The notes beneath the pieces were generated by a model that ran no database searches, was not told the DNA's origin, and saw only the letters and a program-made list of their open reading frames with translations. From an uncultured Erysipelotrichaceae bacterium (GTDB lineage: Bacteria > Bacillota_I > Bacilli_A > RFN20 > CAG-826), in the NCBI GenBank assembly GCA_902777015.1, contig CACYSA010000019.1, forward strand, positions 1 through 33,029: DNA of 33,029 nucleotides, given 5' to 3'. Below are positions 23,958 to 31,661 of the stretch, piece by piece. Each line of letters opens with the position of its first letter. Within the stretch, counting starts at the first letter, position 1. Position numbers and translations under genes: made by a program.

Positions 23958-25052
23958 ATGAAAAGAAGAGCCTATAAGTATCGTATCTATCCTAACACTG
24001 AGCAAAAAGAGTTCTTTGCTAAATGTTTTGGATGCGTTCGTTTCTTTTATAATAAGTCTCTTACTGATATGAATGAGATATATAAAACTACTGGTAAATT
24101 TAAAGATATAACTCCTGCCTCTTATAAGGAAGATTATCCGTTTTTAAAAGAAGTAGATTCGCTTGCTTTAAGTAACGCACAGTTAAATAGAAACACTGCC
24201 TTTAAAGCTTTCTTTTCTCACAAAACAGGTTTTCCTAAGTTTAAAAGTAAAAGAAACGATCAAAGTTATACAACAAATAATCAAGGAAGTGTAAAGTTTT
24301 CTAACAATAGATATATTTCTATTCCTAAATGTCCTCGTATTAGAATTAAAAAACATCGAGACTTTATAGGCATAATTAAATCTATTACAGTATCTAGAAC
24401 TACTGATAATAAGTACTATATGTCTTTGCTTGTTGAAGAAGAGACTAAACATATGGAACCCACAGACAAGATGATTGGTTTAGATTTAGGATTAAAAGAA
24501 CTAATTGTTGATAGCAATGGTAAGAAATATAAGAATCACAAATACTTAACTAAATCTCAAAAGAAACTTGCTAAAGAACAAAGAAAACTCTCTAAGATGA
24601 TTAAAGGTAGTAATAATAGAAATAAACAACGAATCAAAGTTGCTAAGTTACATAAACACATCCAAAATCAAAGAAACGATTATCTCCACAAACTTTCAAA
24701 GAAGATCATTGATGAAAACCAAATCATTTGTATCGAAGATTTGAAAGTAAAGGATTCTATGCTAATTTATAAGGCCGATTGGTATGGTAGGAAAGTCATA
24801 AAGATTCCTTCTACTTATCCTTCTAGCCAATTATGTTCTATATGTTCTTATAAAAACTCGCTCACTAAAGACCTCGCTATTAGGAAATGGACTTGTCCTA
24901 AATGTGGGTCTATTCATGATCGAGATATAAACGCTGCAAAAAATATTCTAAGTAAGGGAATAGAAATACTTACAAAGGATGGGACACATCCGGATAGCTT
25001 GCTTATGCTGGGGTCATTAGACTCCTCGAGCAAGAAGCCTCCACTTCTATAA
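23958..25052 (+). CDS. tnpB: RNA-guided endonuclease TnpB (IS605 OrfB family)
   Basis: A 364-residue, apparently complete TnpB. The N-terminus AYKYRIYPNTEQ is typical. The RuvC residues are all present: Asp176 in GLDLG, Glu260 in CIEDL and Asp323 in RDINAAKNI. A four-Cys zinc finger (CSIC ... CPKC) lies between the last two. The C-terminus ends SLLMLGSLDSSSKKPPLL, the usual tail that overlaps the right-end RNA. Such proteins use the omega RNA from their own 3' end to cut DNA next to a short TAM, favouring retention of the element. There is no Shine-Dalgarno sequence before the ATG, so expression is probably low. Confidence 0.93.
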   Translation: MKRRAYKYRIYPNTEQKEFFAKCFGCVRFFYNKSLTDMNEIYKTTGKFKDITPASYKEDYPFLKEVDSLALSNAQLNRNTAFKAFFSHKTGFPKFKSKRNDQSYTTNNQGSVKFSNNRYISIPKCPRIRIKKHRDFIGIIKSITVSRTTDNKYYMSLLVEEETKHMEPTDKMIGLDLGLKELIVDSNGKKYKNHKYLTKSQKKLAKEQRKLSKMIKGSNNRNKQRIKVAKLHKHIQNQRNDYLHKLSKKIIDENQIICIEDLKVKDSMLIYKADWYGRKVIKIPSTYPSSQLCSICSYKNSLTKDLAIRKWTCPKCGSIHDRDINAAKNILSKGIEILTKDGTHPDSLLMLGSLDSSSKKPPLL

Positions 25053-25090
25053 GTGGTGGGAGTATGTCACTAACATTTATTGATTATATT
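24970..25090 (+). ncRNA. Probable omega (right-end) RNA of TnpB
   Basis: The 3' end of tnpB and the right end carry nested pairings expected of an omega RNA: GGATG/CATCC (24977-24981, 24987-24991), CTTGC/GCAAG (24998-25002, 25030-25034) and CCACTT/AAGTGG (25041-25046, 25051-25056). By analogy with known TnpB systems the guide would be the ~16-20 bases just outside the element, starting near 25071. The exact ends are not visible. Confidence 0.55.
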
Positions 25091-25101
25091 CAATAATTGA
25101 T
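25081..25101 (+). repeat. Right copy of AT-rich flanking repeat / possible operator
   Basis: Near-identical to 23861-23881. Together with the bases before it this copy forms TTATTGA/TCAATAA, an inverted repeat about 60 bases before the antitoxin start, so it may be the autoregulatory operator of the toxin-antitoxin operon. Confidence 0.45.
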
Positions 25102-25159
25102 GACAACATATCATTATTATATCATTATAACGACAAGATAACGATATGGAGGTACTACT

Positions 25160-25432
25160 ATGGAAATTATTCCTTCTGCAGAAATTAGACTGAATTACAA
25201 TGGCGTTGTGGAAAAATGTAAAGAATCAGGCGAACCAGTCTACTTAACAAGAAACGGTCAAGGTGAATTGGTAGTTATGGACATTGCTTCTTTCGAGAAA
25301 AAGCAACAAGAGTTAAAAGCTCAACAATTAGTCCTAGAAGCTTTAGCGGATGAATTGTTTGGCTCTAAAACATATTCAAATGAAGAAGTTTTTTCTGACC
25401 TCGATAAAATGCTTAGCGAGGCTAAAAAATGA
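25160..25432 (+). CDS. Antitoxin, Phd/YefM family
   Basis: A 90-residue protein with the Phd/YefM fold: IPSAEIRLNYNGVVEKCKESGEPVYLTRNG is the DNA-binding dimer part, written here only by its landmarks IPSAEIR (4-10) and EPVYLTRNG. GELVVMDIASFEKK follows and the acidic, helical C-terminus (~45-90) would bind the toxin. TATGGAGG precedes the ATG. It ends in TGA overlapping the toxin start by four bases (ATGA), which gives translational coupling. It should neutralise the toxin and repress the shared promoter. Confidence 0.88.
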   Translation: MEIIPSAEIRLNYNGVVEKCKESGEPVYLTRNGQGELVVMDIASFEKKQQELKAQQLVLEALADELFGSKTYSNEEVFSDLDKMLSEAKK

Positions 25433-25731
25433 ATAACTACAGCATAGAATGGAGCAATAAGGCAAGAGAAGACTTGCTTAATCGTTTTTCTTTCCTATCA
25501 TATGAAGCTGCTTCAAATTTTGTAACGCTGATGAAAGAGGAAATTGCTTCTTTATCACAACTGCCTCAAAGATATCCTATTTTTGAAATGAACAATATAA
25601 TATCCACCATAGAATTTAGAAAAAAGGTTGTTGATAAACGCTACATTGTCATCTATGCAGTCTACAAAACCTCGGTGAAAATATATCGAATATTGGATTC
25701 TCGCAAAAAATTCGAAACACTAGTGGGCTAA
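25429..25731 (+). CDS. Toxin, RelE/ParE superfamily
   Basis: A 100-residue basic protein with the RelE/ParE plan: SIEWSNKAREDLLNR at the start, a helical hairpin, FRKKVVDKRYIVIYAVY and a final strand IYRILDSRKKFETL. The late conserved Arg pattern and RYIVIY strand fit ParE/RelE toxins, which either cleave ribosome-bound mRNA or inhibit gyrase; sequence alone does not decide which. It overlaps the antitoxin gene by four bases. The pair sits directly beside the TnpB element, a common place for accessory modules. Confidence 0.88.
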   Translation: MNNYSIEWSNKAREDLLNRFSFLSYEAASNFVTLMKEEIASLSQLPQRYPIFEMNNIISTIEFRKKVVDKRYIVIYAVYKTSVKIYRILDSRKKFETLVG

Positions 25732-25762
25732 GAAATGATCAGGCGATAAACAATTCTTTTCT

Positions 25763-25792
25763 CTTTGTTTCAACAAAGAATATAAGTATAAT
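25763..25792 (+). promoter_or_regulatory. Promoter of the phosphoglycerate mutase gene, with inverted repeat
   Basis: TTGTTT at 25765-25770 and a perfect TATAAT at 25787-25792 are 16 bases apart. CTTTGTT (25763-25769) and AACAAAG (25772-25778) form a 7-base inverted repeat across the -35 box, a possible operator. Confidence 0.65.
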
Positions 25793-25822
25793 GTATCCGG
25801 TAATAAAAAGGAGAAAACACAC

Positions 25823-26554
25823 ATGCATAAATTAGTATTAATCAGACATGGTGAATCCGAATGGAACAAACTCAACCTCTTCACAGGTTGGACCGATGTC
25901 GAATTAAGTGAAAAAGGTCGCGCTGGTAGAACTTTAAAAGAAAAAGGTTATGACTTTGATGTCGTTCATACCTCACTTTTAAAAAGAGCTATCCACACAA
26001 TGAACAATGTCTTATTTGAATTAGACAGAGAATGGTTACCAGTTTACAAATCCTGGAGATTAAATGAACGTCACTATGGCGCTCTTCAAGGTTTAAACAA
26101 AGCTGAAACCGCTGCTAAATATGGTGAAGAACAAGTTAAGATTTGGAGAAGAAGCTATGATTGCCCACCTCCAGCTCTTGAAAAAGACGATCCACGTAAC
26201 CCAGCTTTACAAGCTCAATTCAGAGATGTTGATCCAAAAGATTTACCATTAAATGAATCCTTAGAATTAACAGTTAAGAGAGCAGTTCCATATTTCGAAG
26301 AAGTTATTAAACCAGAAATGGAAGCTGGTAAGAGAGTCCTTATTGTTGCCCATGGTAACTCCTTAAGAGCTTTAGTCAAATATTTCGACAATATGGCGGA
26401 TTCCGAAATCGTTGGTGTTAACATCCCAACAGGTGTCCCACTAGTGTATGAATTTGATGACAATATGAAAGCCATCAACCATTACTACTTAATGGACGAA
26501 GAAGAACTCAAAAAACAAATGGAAGCCGTTGCCAACCAAGGCAAAGCAAAATAA
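25823..26554 (+). CDS. gpmA: 2,3-bisphosphoglycerate-dependent phosphoglycerate mutase
   Basis: A 243-residue glycolytic enzyme that interconverts 3- and 2-phosphoglycerate. [10 protein letters not shown] holds the phosphorylated His9, [17 protein letters not shown] and [13 protein letters not shown] (His177) complete the active site, and the tail VANQGKAK matches E. coli GpmA. Relative to E. coli GpmA, the helix after LSEKG is about five residues shorter ([12 protein letters not shown]). AAAAAGGAG precedes the ATG and a TATAAT promoter lies just upstream. It is transcribed alone and ends at a terminator. Confidence 0.96.
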   Translation: MHKLVLIRHGESEWNKLNLFTGWTDVELSEKGRAGRTLKEKGYDFDVVHTSLLKRAIHTMNNVLFELDREWLPVYKSWRLNERHYGALQGLNKAETAAKYGEEQVKIWRRSYDCPPPALEKDDPRNPALQAQFRDVDPKDLPLNESLELTVKRAVPYFEEVIKPEMEAGKRVLIVAHGNSLRALVKYFDNMADSEIVGVNIPTGVPLVYEFDDNMKAINHYYLMDEEELKKQMEAVANQGKAK

Positions 26555-26575
26555 TAAGTTATATTCAACTTTTAT

Positions 26576-26602
26576 AGGTCACGCGGAAGTGTGACCTTTT
26601 TT
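26576..26602 (+). terminator. Rho-independent terminator of gpmA
   Basis: AGGTCAC at 26576-26582 pairs with GTGACCT at 26591-26597, followed by a T-run. Confidence 0.9.
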
Positions 26603-26678
26603 AGTAAAAAAATTATTTTACTTTTCAATATAGATATATAAAATATAAACAATGTGTTTATAGAAGGATTTTAGAAAG

Positions 26679-27230
26679 ATGAACAAGAAATACGCAATAC
26701 TCGTCGTCGACATGCTCAACGACTTCATGACAGGTGTTATCGGTTGTGATAACGCTAGAGCCATTGTCAAACCAACTCAAGAATTATTAGAAGGCGCTAG
26801 AAAGAATAACGTTCCAGTTATCTTCTGTAACGATTGCCACTACAAAGGTATCGACAATGAATTAAATTTATGGGGCGATCACGCCATTAAAGGTACATGG
26901 GGTGCTGAAATCATTCCTGAACTCCCAGTTAGTGAAAAAGACTATATCGTTCCAAAGAGAAGATATTCTGGTTTCTTCCAAACAGACTTAGACTTATTAC
27001 TTAAAGAATTAGGTGTTACCACAGTTGTTATTGCTGGTTTACACACCCATATGTGCTGCAGACATACCGCTGCGGATGCTTATCAAAATAACTACGAAGT
27101 TATCTTTGCTAACGAAGCCACAAATTCATTCACAAAAGAAGATTATGAATATGGCTTAAGATACGCTAAAGAAACTTATGGTGCTCCTAACTACAATAAT
27201 AAAGAATTGTTTGATTTATTCAGTAAATAA
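26679..27230 (+). CDS. Cysteine hydrolase, isochorismatase/nicotinamidase family
   Basis: A 183-residue cytoplasmic hydrolase with the family triad: Asp11 in ILVVDMLNDF, Lys93 in PKRRYSGF and Cys126 in THMCCRHTAADAY. Such enzymes hydrolyse amide or ester bonds (nicotinamide, ureidoacrylate, isochorismate and others). The segment DCHYKGIDNELNLWGDHAIKG gives likely metal or substrate ligands as in nicotinamidase-like members, but I cannot name the substrate. AAGGATTTTAGAAAG precedes the ATG. A second Cys directly follows the catalytic one. No other gene of NAD or siderophore metabolism is nearby. Confidence 0.9.
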   Translation: MNKKYAILVVDMLNDFMTGVIGCDNARAIVKPTQELLEGARKNNVPVIFCNDCHYKGIDNELNLWGDHAIKGTWGAEIIPELPVSEKDYIVPKRRYSGFFQTDLDLLLKELGVTTVVIAGLHTHMCCRHTAADAYQNNYEVIFANEATNSFTKEDYEYGLRYAKETYGAPNYNNKELFDLFSK

Positions 27231-27248
27231 TTGCATAATATAATCGTT

Positions 27249-27482
27249 ATGGATGACGATACATTTACAGAACTTGCTAAAGCTGATTTTACCGCTAAAT
27301 TAGTAGGCGGTCTAATAGCCGGAACAATCGGTGTTATTGTAGGCATTGTTTTGATTGTCTTTGGGCTCATTAATAAATCTACACCTATCGCCGTTAGTGG
27401 AATAGCTCTCATATTTGTGGGTGTATTAGTCGGTGTTATTGACGGAATTATTCTTTTCAGTAGAAAAAATAAATCCAAATAA
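27249..27482 (+). CDS. Small two-helix membrane protein
   Basis: A 77-residue protein with two hydrophobic helices (~17-41 and ~48-70) joined by a short NKSTP turn, and a basic end SRKNKSK. I recognise no family. The pattern GIVLIVFGLINKSTPIAVSGIALI loosely resembles the small membrane proteins of the PstS-like operon at 29554-32066. The start is ATG 27249; a TTG at 27231 is less likely. No Shine-Dalgarno sequence is present, but TATAAT at 27239-27244 ends 4 bases before the ATG, which fits a leaderless transcript. Confidence 0.6.
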   Translation: MDDDTFTELAKADFTAKLVGGLIAGTIGVIVGIVLIVFGLINKSTPIAVSGIALIFVGVLVGVIDGIILFSRKNKSK

Positions 27483-27501
27483 CTATTTATATCAATAAAA
27501 C

Positions 27502-27538
27502 AAAAGTAGATGCACATTCAAAACGTGGTCTACTTTTT
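27502..27538 (+). terminator. Rho-independent terminator
   Basis: AAAAGTAGA at 27502-27510 pairs with TCTACTTTT at 27529-27537, with CAC/GTG inside. Confidence 0.85.
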
Positions 27539-27599
27539 ATTTATTCATAAAAGAGGCGTTTCACTTAATCTATTTATTTTTATTTGCTAATATAGGCGT

Positions 27600-29507
27600 G
27601 TGAGAAGAAAAATATTATTAACTTTCTTAACGTGCACTGCCCTTTTATCTACTTTGGGTTGTAGTCTTTCTAATAAAAGTTTTTCTAGTGCAGAAAGTAT
27701 TAATTCAAGCGTCGAATCAAATATTGATTCAAAGTCTGAATCAAGTTCAGATAATAAAAAAGAAATCGAAGCCCATCTAGTGGAATTAGCTAATGGAATA
27801 ACTGCGAAGCTTCCTTCTGAAATAAGTGAAGATTATCTTTTGCCAACCATTAACGAAGAAGGATACGAACTTTCATATGAAGTCAATCAAAGCACAATTG
27901 AAAATGGTGTATTGAAATATATAAATGGCCGAGAAGATATTACTATAAATTTAACTATTATCGTTAGTTATGAAGAATTATCTTATAAGGCTCAAGCTAA
28001 TATTATTTTTAAAGGCGTTGAAATGATTAATGAAGGATTAAAAAATTACCTTCAAGCATATAAAGAAAAATTGCCATCTTTAATCAAACAGGATTATATC
28101 GCCCCTCTTATTCCACATAATAATTATTCATGTTCTTTAAAAGTTGATGGACACGCTATTACGCATAACATTGTTAAATATATTTTCCCTATAGAAAGAA
28201 AAGAAGGGACTTTTGAAATAACTGTCAAAGATTTACAAACAGGAGATGAATTAAGTGAAACCCAATCATTTATATATGAAAAAGAAGCGGTGGCCACTTT
28301 AACTCCGAAGTTATATATTGATACATCTAACGTCGCTATTACTTCAAAAGACAATTATGTAAATGGCTTTGTAACATTAGAAGAAGCTGATGAGAAAGGT
28401 ATTTATCAAACAACATTAAATCGCGCTGGTATGAAAATAAGAGGACGCGGTAATTCAACTTGGTCTCTTCCAAAGAAACCTTACAAAATTAAATTCAATA
28501 GCAAGACATCATTATTTGGTCAAAAAGCACAAAAAGACTGGGTTTTATTGGCGAACTATGTTGACCAAACTCTCGTTCGTGATTATCTAGCAAAAGCATT
28601 AGGTAGTACGCTTGATAGTTTTGCTTTTACTCCATCATGTCATTATGTCGATGTGTACTTGAATAATGACTATCAAGGCAGTTATACCGTCACTGATCAA
28701 GTCGAAGTTAAATCTGGAAGAGTGGATGTAGAAAGAGACTCATCAAATGAAGATACAGGTTATCTTGTAGAACTCGATCAAAGATTAATTGAATATGGCG
28801 CTAGCGGAAAAAACGAAACATGGTTTGAAATCAATGCCCGCGATGGTGGTAATTCACGTAATATTCCTTTTGATATTAAATATCCAGAAGTAGATGAAGA
28901 GTTCTTTAGACATGAACAACTCCTTTATATTCAAAACTACATGCAAACCGCGTTAACTGCTATTGCAAATCATGGAAAATGGCAAAATTACATTGATATC
29001 AATACTGCAGTGGATTTCTTCTTAGTGGAGGATTTGTTTAAAAACGTCGATGTTGGTTATGCCAGTGCATTTATGTATAAGGACAAAGGTGGTAAATTGT
29101 TTCTCGGTCCATTATGGGATTTTGATTTGTCTTGTTTAAATCAAGGCCACTTAGAATACAATCTAAGACAACATTATGATTGGTATGCTTCTAGATGGGA
29201 CAAGAATCCATACTGTTATTATCTAATGAAAGATAATGACTTTAAAAAAGCTCTTAAAGAGAGATGGAATGAATGGTCTCCTAATCTATTAAATGACATT
29301 AATTCTTTAATTGATAATATGACTAGACTTATTAAAACATCACGTATTAGAAATTTTGAAAAATGGGACATCATCGGTAAAGATAGAAACTGGTATACAT
29401 CCACGGAAGTCTATAACGCTAAAACATATGACGCTCAAGTAGCCCTAATCAAAGGGTGGTTCAATAACCGTATTGGTTGGATGAACGAAGAAATCGCTAA
29501 GTTCTAA
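27600..29507 (+). CDS. CotH kinase family lipoprotein
   Basis: A 635-residue lipoprotein: signal peptide with STLGC (Cys21), a Ser-rich linker to ~52, two short beta-rich repeats (~55-230, each beginning with a helix and LP-x-I/L), then a CotH domain (PF08757, ~240-620). Its landmarks are IRGRGNSTWSLPKKPYKIKF (~279-298), VEDLFKNVDVGYASAFMYKD and LGPLWDFDLS (502-511). CotH proteins are atypical kinases; in spores they phosphorylate coat proteins, while secreted lipoprotein forms have unknown targets. The start is GTG at 27600 without a Shine-Dalgarno sequence; TAATAT at 27588-27593 lies 6 bases before it, again leaderless in style. Confidence 0.87.
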   Translation: MRRKILLTFLTCTALLSTLGCSLSNKSFSSAESINSSVESNIDSKSESSSDNKKEIEAHLVELANGITAKLPSEISEDYLLPTINEEGYELSYEVNQSTIENGVLKYINGREDITINLTIIVSYEELSYKAQANIIFKGVEMINEGLKNYLQAYKEKLPSLIKQDYIAPLIPHNNYSCSLKVDGHAITHNIVKYIFPIERKEGTFEITVKDLQTGDELSETQSFIYEKEAVATLTPKLYIDTSNVAITSKDNYVNGFVTLEEADEKGIYQTTLNRAGMKIRGRGNSTWSLPKKPYKIKFNSKTSLFGQKAQKDWVLLANYVDQTLVRDYLAKALGSTLDSFAFTPSCHYVDVYLNNDYQGSYTVTDQVEVKSGRVDVERDSSNEDTGYLVELDQRLIEYGASGKNETWFEINARDGGNSRNIPFDIKYPEVDEEFFRHEQLLYIQNYMQTALTAIANHGKWQNYIDINTAVDFFLVEDLFKNVDVGYASAFMYKDKGGKLFLGPLWDFDLSCLNQGHLEYNLRQHYDWYASRWDKNPYCYYLMKDNDFKKALKERWNEWSPNLLNDINSLIDNMTRLIKTSRIRNFEKWDIIGKDRNWYTSTEVYNAKTYDAQVALIKGWFNNRIGWMNEEIAKF

Positions 29508-29515
29508 TTAGAAAT

Positions 29516-29547
29516 AAAAGATGATACCTCGTCGGTGTCATCTTTTT
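29516..29547. terminator. Bidirectional terminator between convergent genes
   Basis: AAAAGATGATACC at 29516-29528 pairs with GGTGTCATCTTTT at 29534-29546 (one G-U pair). It has A-runs and T-runs on both sides, so it can end both the CotH gene and the minus-strand operon. Confidence 0.92.
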
Positions 29548-29553
29548 ATAAAT

Positions 29554-30036
29554 CTAGATACGGAATGTAAAGCCTATTATTAGAATAAATATTGAAAGAA
29601 TGAATAAGCCACCAAAAGTTAAAATCATGTAACCGAATGCAGTGGTATCTATATCCGTTCTAACACCTATTCTTGTAATTCTATTTCCGGTTCTAACCAT
29701 ATATAGGCCATACGTGATATAAAAAACAATCACTCCAGCACCAATAAAGACAACGACTGGCCAGAAGATAAGAGCAACAAAGCCAAAACCTGGAATGAAA
29801 TCAGCGCCACTTTCTGCTTCTGATGCAAAGGCACTAAAAAGCCCATTACAAAAAAGTGGGGTTAAGATTATGCCGAGAGTGAAAAGAACAAAGCCACGTG
29901 TTACTTTTCCGCCATCCATATTACCTTTTGCATCTTTTGTAAAACCTCTAACAATAAAGACGATACCAAAAACAATGAAAGATATCACCGTTAGTGTCAT
30001 ACAGAATAATGCTAAGTTAAACGCTAATAGAGGCAT
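29554..30036 (-). CDS. Small polytopic membrane protein (PstS-operon family)
   Basis: A 160-residue protein with four predicted membrane helices. It matches no family I know. The segment GIVFIVRGFTKDAKGNMDGGKVTRGF is of the same type as parts of the 154- and 134-residue proteins in this operon: a helix, V-x-G-[FY]-x-K, a polar loop, then GK-[IV]-x-x-G before the next helix. CGGAGAT lies before the ATG, 12 bases after the pstS-like stop, so it is the last gene of a five-gene operon. Role unknown; a partner of the PstS-like protein is a reasonable guess. Confidence 0.75.
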   Translation of the reverse strand: MPLLAFNLALFCMTLTVISFIVFGIVFIVRGFTKDAKGNMDGGKVTRGFVLFTLGIILTPLFCNGLFSAFASEAESGADFIPGFGFVALIFWPVVVFIGAGVIVFYITYGLYMVRTGNRITRIGVRTDIDTTAFGYMILTFGGLFILSIFILIIGFTFRI

Positions 30037-30048
30037 AATTATCTCCGA

Positions 30049-31005
30049 TTATAGTGAAACATATCCTGTTTTATCAATTATTTCTTGTCCGGTAGGGGAA
30101 AGAACAAAATCTAACACTTTCTGAACATTTGGATTTGTTTCACCTTTTCTAGTGACCGCAAAGAAATTAGAAACGATAGGATAAGACTCGTTTTGAACGT
30201 TTTCCTTGTTTGGATAAACATCATTTAATTTGAGCATTTTAATATGTCCATGTTCAGTTAATTCTTCAACATAAAATCTAAATGAGAAACCTAATGATCC
30301 CCCTAATGGGCCAAAGAAGTTAGATTTAATATCTTTACCAAACAATTTTTCTAACGTTGTTTGTGAACCGCTGCCTTTATTTCTTTGAACAACATTGATA
30401 GGGCGGTTAGCCCCTCCAACATCTTTCCAGTTAGTAATCTTACCTGAATAGATATCCTTTAACTGTGCCATGGTCAAACCATCAACTGGATTATTCTTGT
30501 TAACAATAAAGACAAAAGCTTCTCTACCAATAGGTGTAAGCTCTAATTCAACACCTTTATCTAAACCATATTGCACTTGTTCATCACTAGGTTTAGCGCA
30601 GAAAGCAATATCACACTCCCCATCCACAATACCTTTAAAAGCGCCACGAGTGTTGTGATACTGTAAAGCGGAGTCTTTAGTGAAATCACCATTTTCATAT
30701 TTAACAGATGATTCTGGATAAATCGAATAAACAAATGAATTGAAAACAGGCACTAATGCTGCAGCGCCATCAATTTTTGGTAAATCGCCACTTAGTTTTT
30801 CACTATATTCTTTTTTAACAATTTTAGTGTCTTTAGCGAATGGCAAATATTGATCAACTTCAACAGATTTAGCCTGCATTTGTGAAGAAGAATAATTAAT
30901 GCATCTATTTGTGAACACAAAGAAAATAAAGACATCGGCTAAAACCACGAAAGACACAACACCTAATATCGCAAGAATTTGCTTAAATAACTTTTTCTTT
31001 TCCAT
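30049..31005 (-). CDS. PstS-like phosphate-binding protein, membrane-tethered
   Basis: A 318-residue periplasmic-binding-protein-like protein of the PstS family. Landmarks are KIDGAAALVPVFNSF (the DGS-type phosphate loop), IAFCAKPSDEQ, SGKITNWKDVGG and RNKGSGSQTTLEKLFG. Unlike a typical lipoprotein PstS it has an N-terminal helix (8-31) followed by TNRC, which is not a lipobox, so it is probably anchored by the helix. GAAGGAG is placed 8 bases before the ATG at 31005. The start overlaps the stop of the 46-residue gene (TAATG). No pstC, pstA or pstB is in the window, which suggests a binding or sensing role (inference). Confidence 0.87.
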   Translation of the reverse strand: MEKKKLFKQILAILGVVSFVVLADVFIFFVFTNRCINYSSSQMQAKSVEVDQYLPFAKDTKIVKKEYSEKLSGDLPKIDGAAALVPVFNSFVYSIYPESSVKYENGDFTKDSALQYHNTRGAFKGIVDGECDIAFCAKPSDEQVQYGLDKGVELELTPIGREAFVFIVNKNNPVDGLTMAQLKDIYSGKITNWKDVGGANRPINVVQRNKGSGSQTTLEKLFGKDIKSNFFGPLGGSLGFSFRFYVEELTEHGHIKMLKLNDVYPNKENVQNESYPIVSNFFAVTRKGETNPNVQKVLDFVLSPTGQEIIDKTGYVSL

Positions 31006-31145
31006 TACCAAAGCTCCTTCTCAATAAATGTGATCATTGATGTTTGTCTATATAAAACAATAGTGATAATCAAAAGAGTGAGAATACTAATGACACCCAC
31101 AACACCGATGATTATTAAAATTCTTTTAAACAATTTATCATTCAT
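31005..31145 (-). CDS. 46-residue single-helix membrane protein
   Basis: A short open frame: MNDKLFKR, a hydrophobic helix of about 24 residues (ILIIIGVVGVISILTLLI and beyond), then YRQTSMITFIEKELW. Its ATG follows the upstream gene's TAA by one base, GAGGT lies upstream, and its TAA shares bases with the pstS-like ATG. Such tight packing on both sides supports a real gene. The N-terminus resembles the start of the PstS-like protein (EKKKLFKQILAILGVV), so the two helices may be related or pair in the membrane. Function unknown. Confidence 0.7.
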   Translation of the reverse strand: MNDKLFKRILIIIGVVGVISILTLLIITIVLYRQTSMITFIEKELW

Positions 31146-31146
31146 C

Positions 31147-31611
31147 TTACATAAACCTCACTGGTTCGCCCTTACCGCTTTGCTGATTAAACACAAATGA
31201 TATGGTGATAACAAGGGCTAAAACTAACACGATAGCGATAATAAGCAATGCCCATCCTGAAATGATTTTGCCATTATTTCGACTACCGTCTTCACTCTTT
31301 TCATAACCTTTAACTAAATTAGTAATACCAAGAGCTATCGCGGCAATAAAGCCAACGATAATAACAAAAGGCATAGTGAACGTTAATAAATATGTGCCAA
31401 CACTGACATCAGAATCACCAAATAAATAATTTAATACGATACTAGCGATTGTCGCGACAATAGTGGCTCCAATAACAATCCAACCACTAATTAGCATTGG
31501 TTTATTAAAACTACCGTCTCTTCTTTTTCTACCACCAAAACCGACGAGTAATATACCACCAGGAATTAGAACAAGTAAGGCTATAAATATTAAAGAATGT
31601 ATCAACATCAT
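31147..31611 (-). CDS. Small polytopic membrane protein (PstS-operon family)
   Basis: A 154-residue protein with four predicted helices and two internal halves of similar plan: GGILLVGFGGRKRRDGSFNKPMLISGW near the start and GITNLVKGYEKSEDG followed by GKIISGW later. This is the same helix, polar loop, GW/GF helix unit as in the 160- and 134-residue neighbours. GAGAGGA lies 5 bases before the ATG at 31611; the in-frame TTG at 31650 has no binding site and would add a non-hydrophobic stretch. The gene starts 50 bases after the preceding one. No known family recognised. Confidence 0.75.
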   Translation of the reverse strand: MMLIHSLIFIALLVLIPGGILLVGFGGRKRRDGSFNKPMLISGWIVIGATIVATIASIVLNYLFGDSDVSVGTYLLTFTMPFVIIVGFIAAIALGITNLVKGYEKSEDGSRNNGKIISGWALLIIAIVLVLALVITISFVFNQQSGKGEPVRFM

Positions 31612-31661
31612 GTTTGTCCTCTCGCTAAATAAGACGTTTGAGAATTCCAAAAGCGCTAGAA

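Larger units (their letters stand above)
23882..25070 (+). mobile_element. TnpB-only IS605/IS1341-type element
   Basis: The element holds an intact tnpB and no tnpA. The left end has a long imperfect hairpin (GGGATATA 23901-23908 with TATATCCC 23932-23939; inner AATGG/CCATT). The right end has CCACTT/AAGTGG (25041-25046, 25051-25056) with outer CC/GG, ending near GTCAC at 25070. Hairpins about 10-20 bases from each tip are typical of this superfamily. The boundaries are inferred: left after TTGAT (23877-23881), right after GTCAC. Without TnpA it can only move if a transposase acts in trans; the IS200 remnant near 1610 cannot supply one. Confidence 0.7.

Noticed and set aside
25160..25432. Mycoplasma-type code (TGA as Trp)
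   Set aside because: The antitoxin frame ends in TGA in a classic ATGA overlap with the toxin, the CPBP gene also ends in TGA, and Trp is TGG in conserved positions of other proteins.
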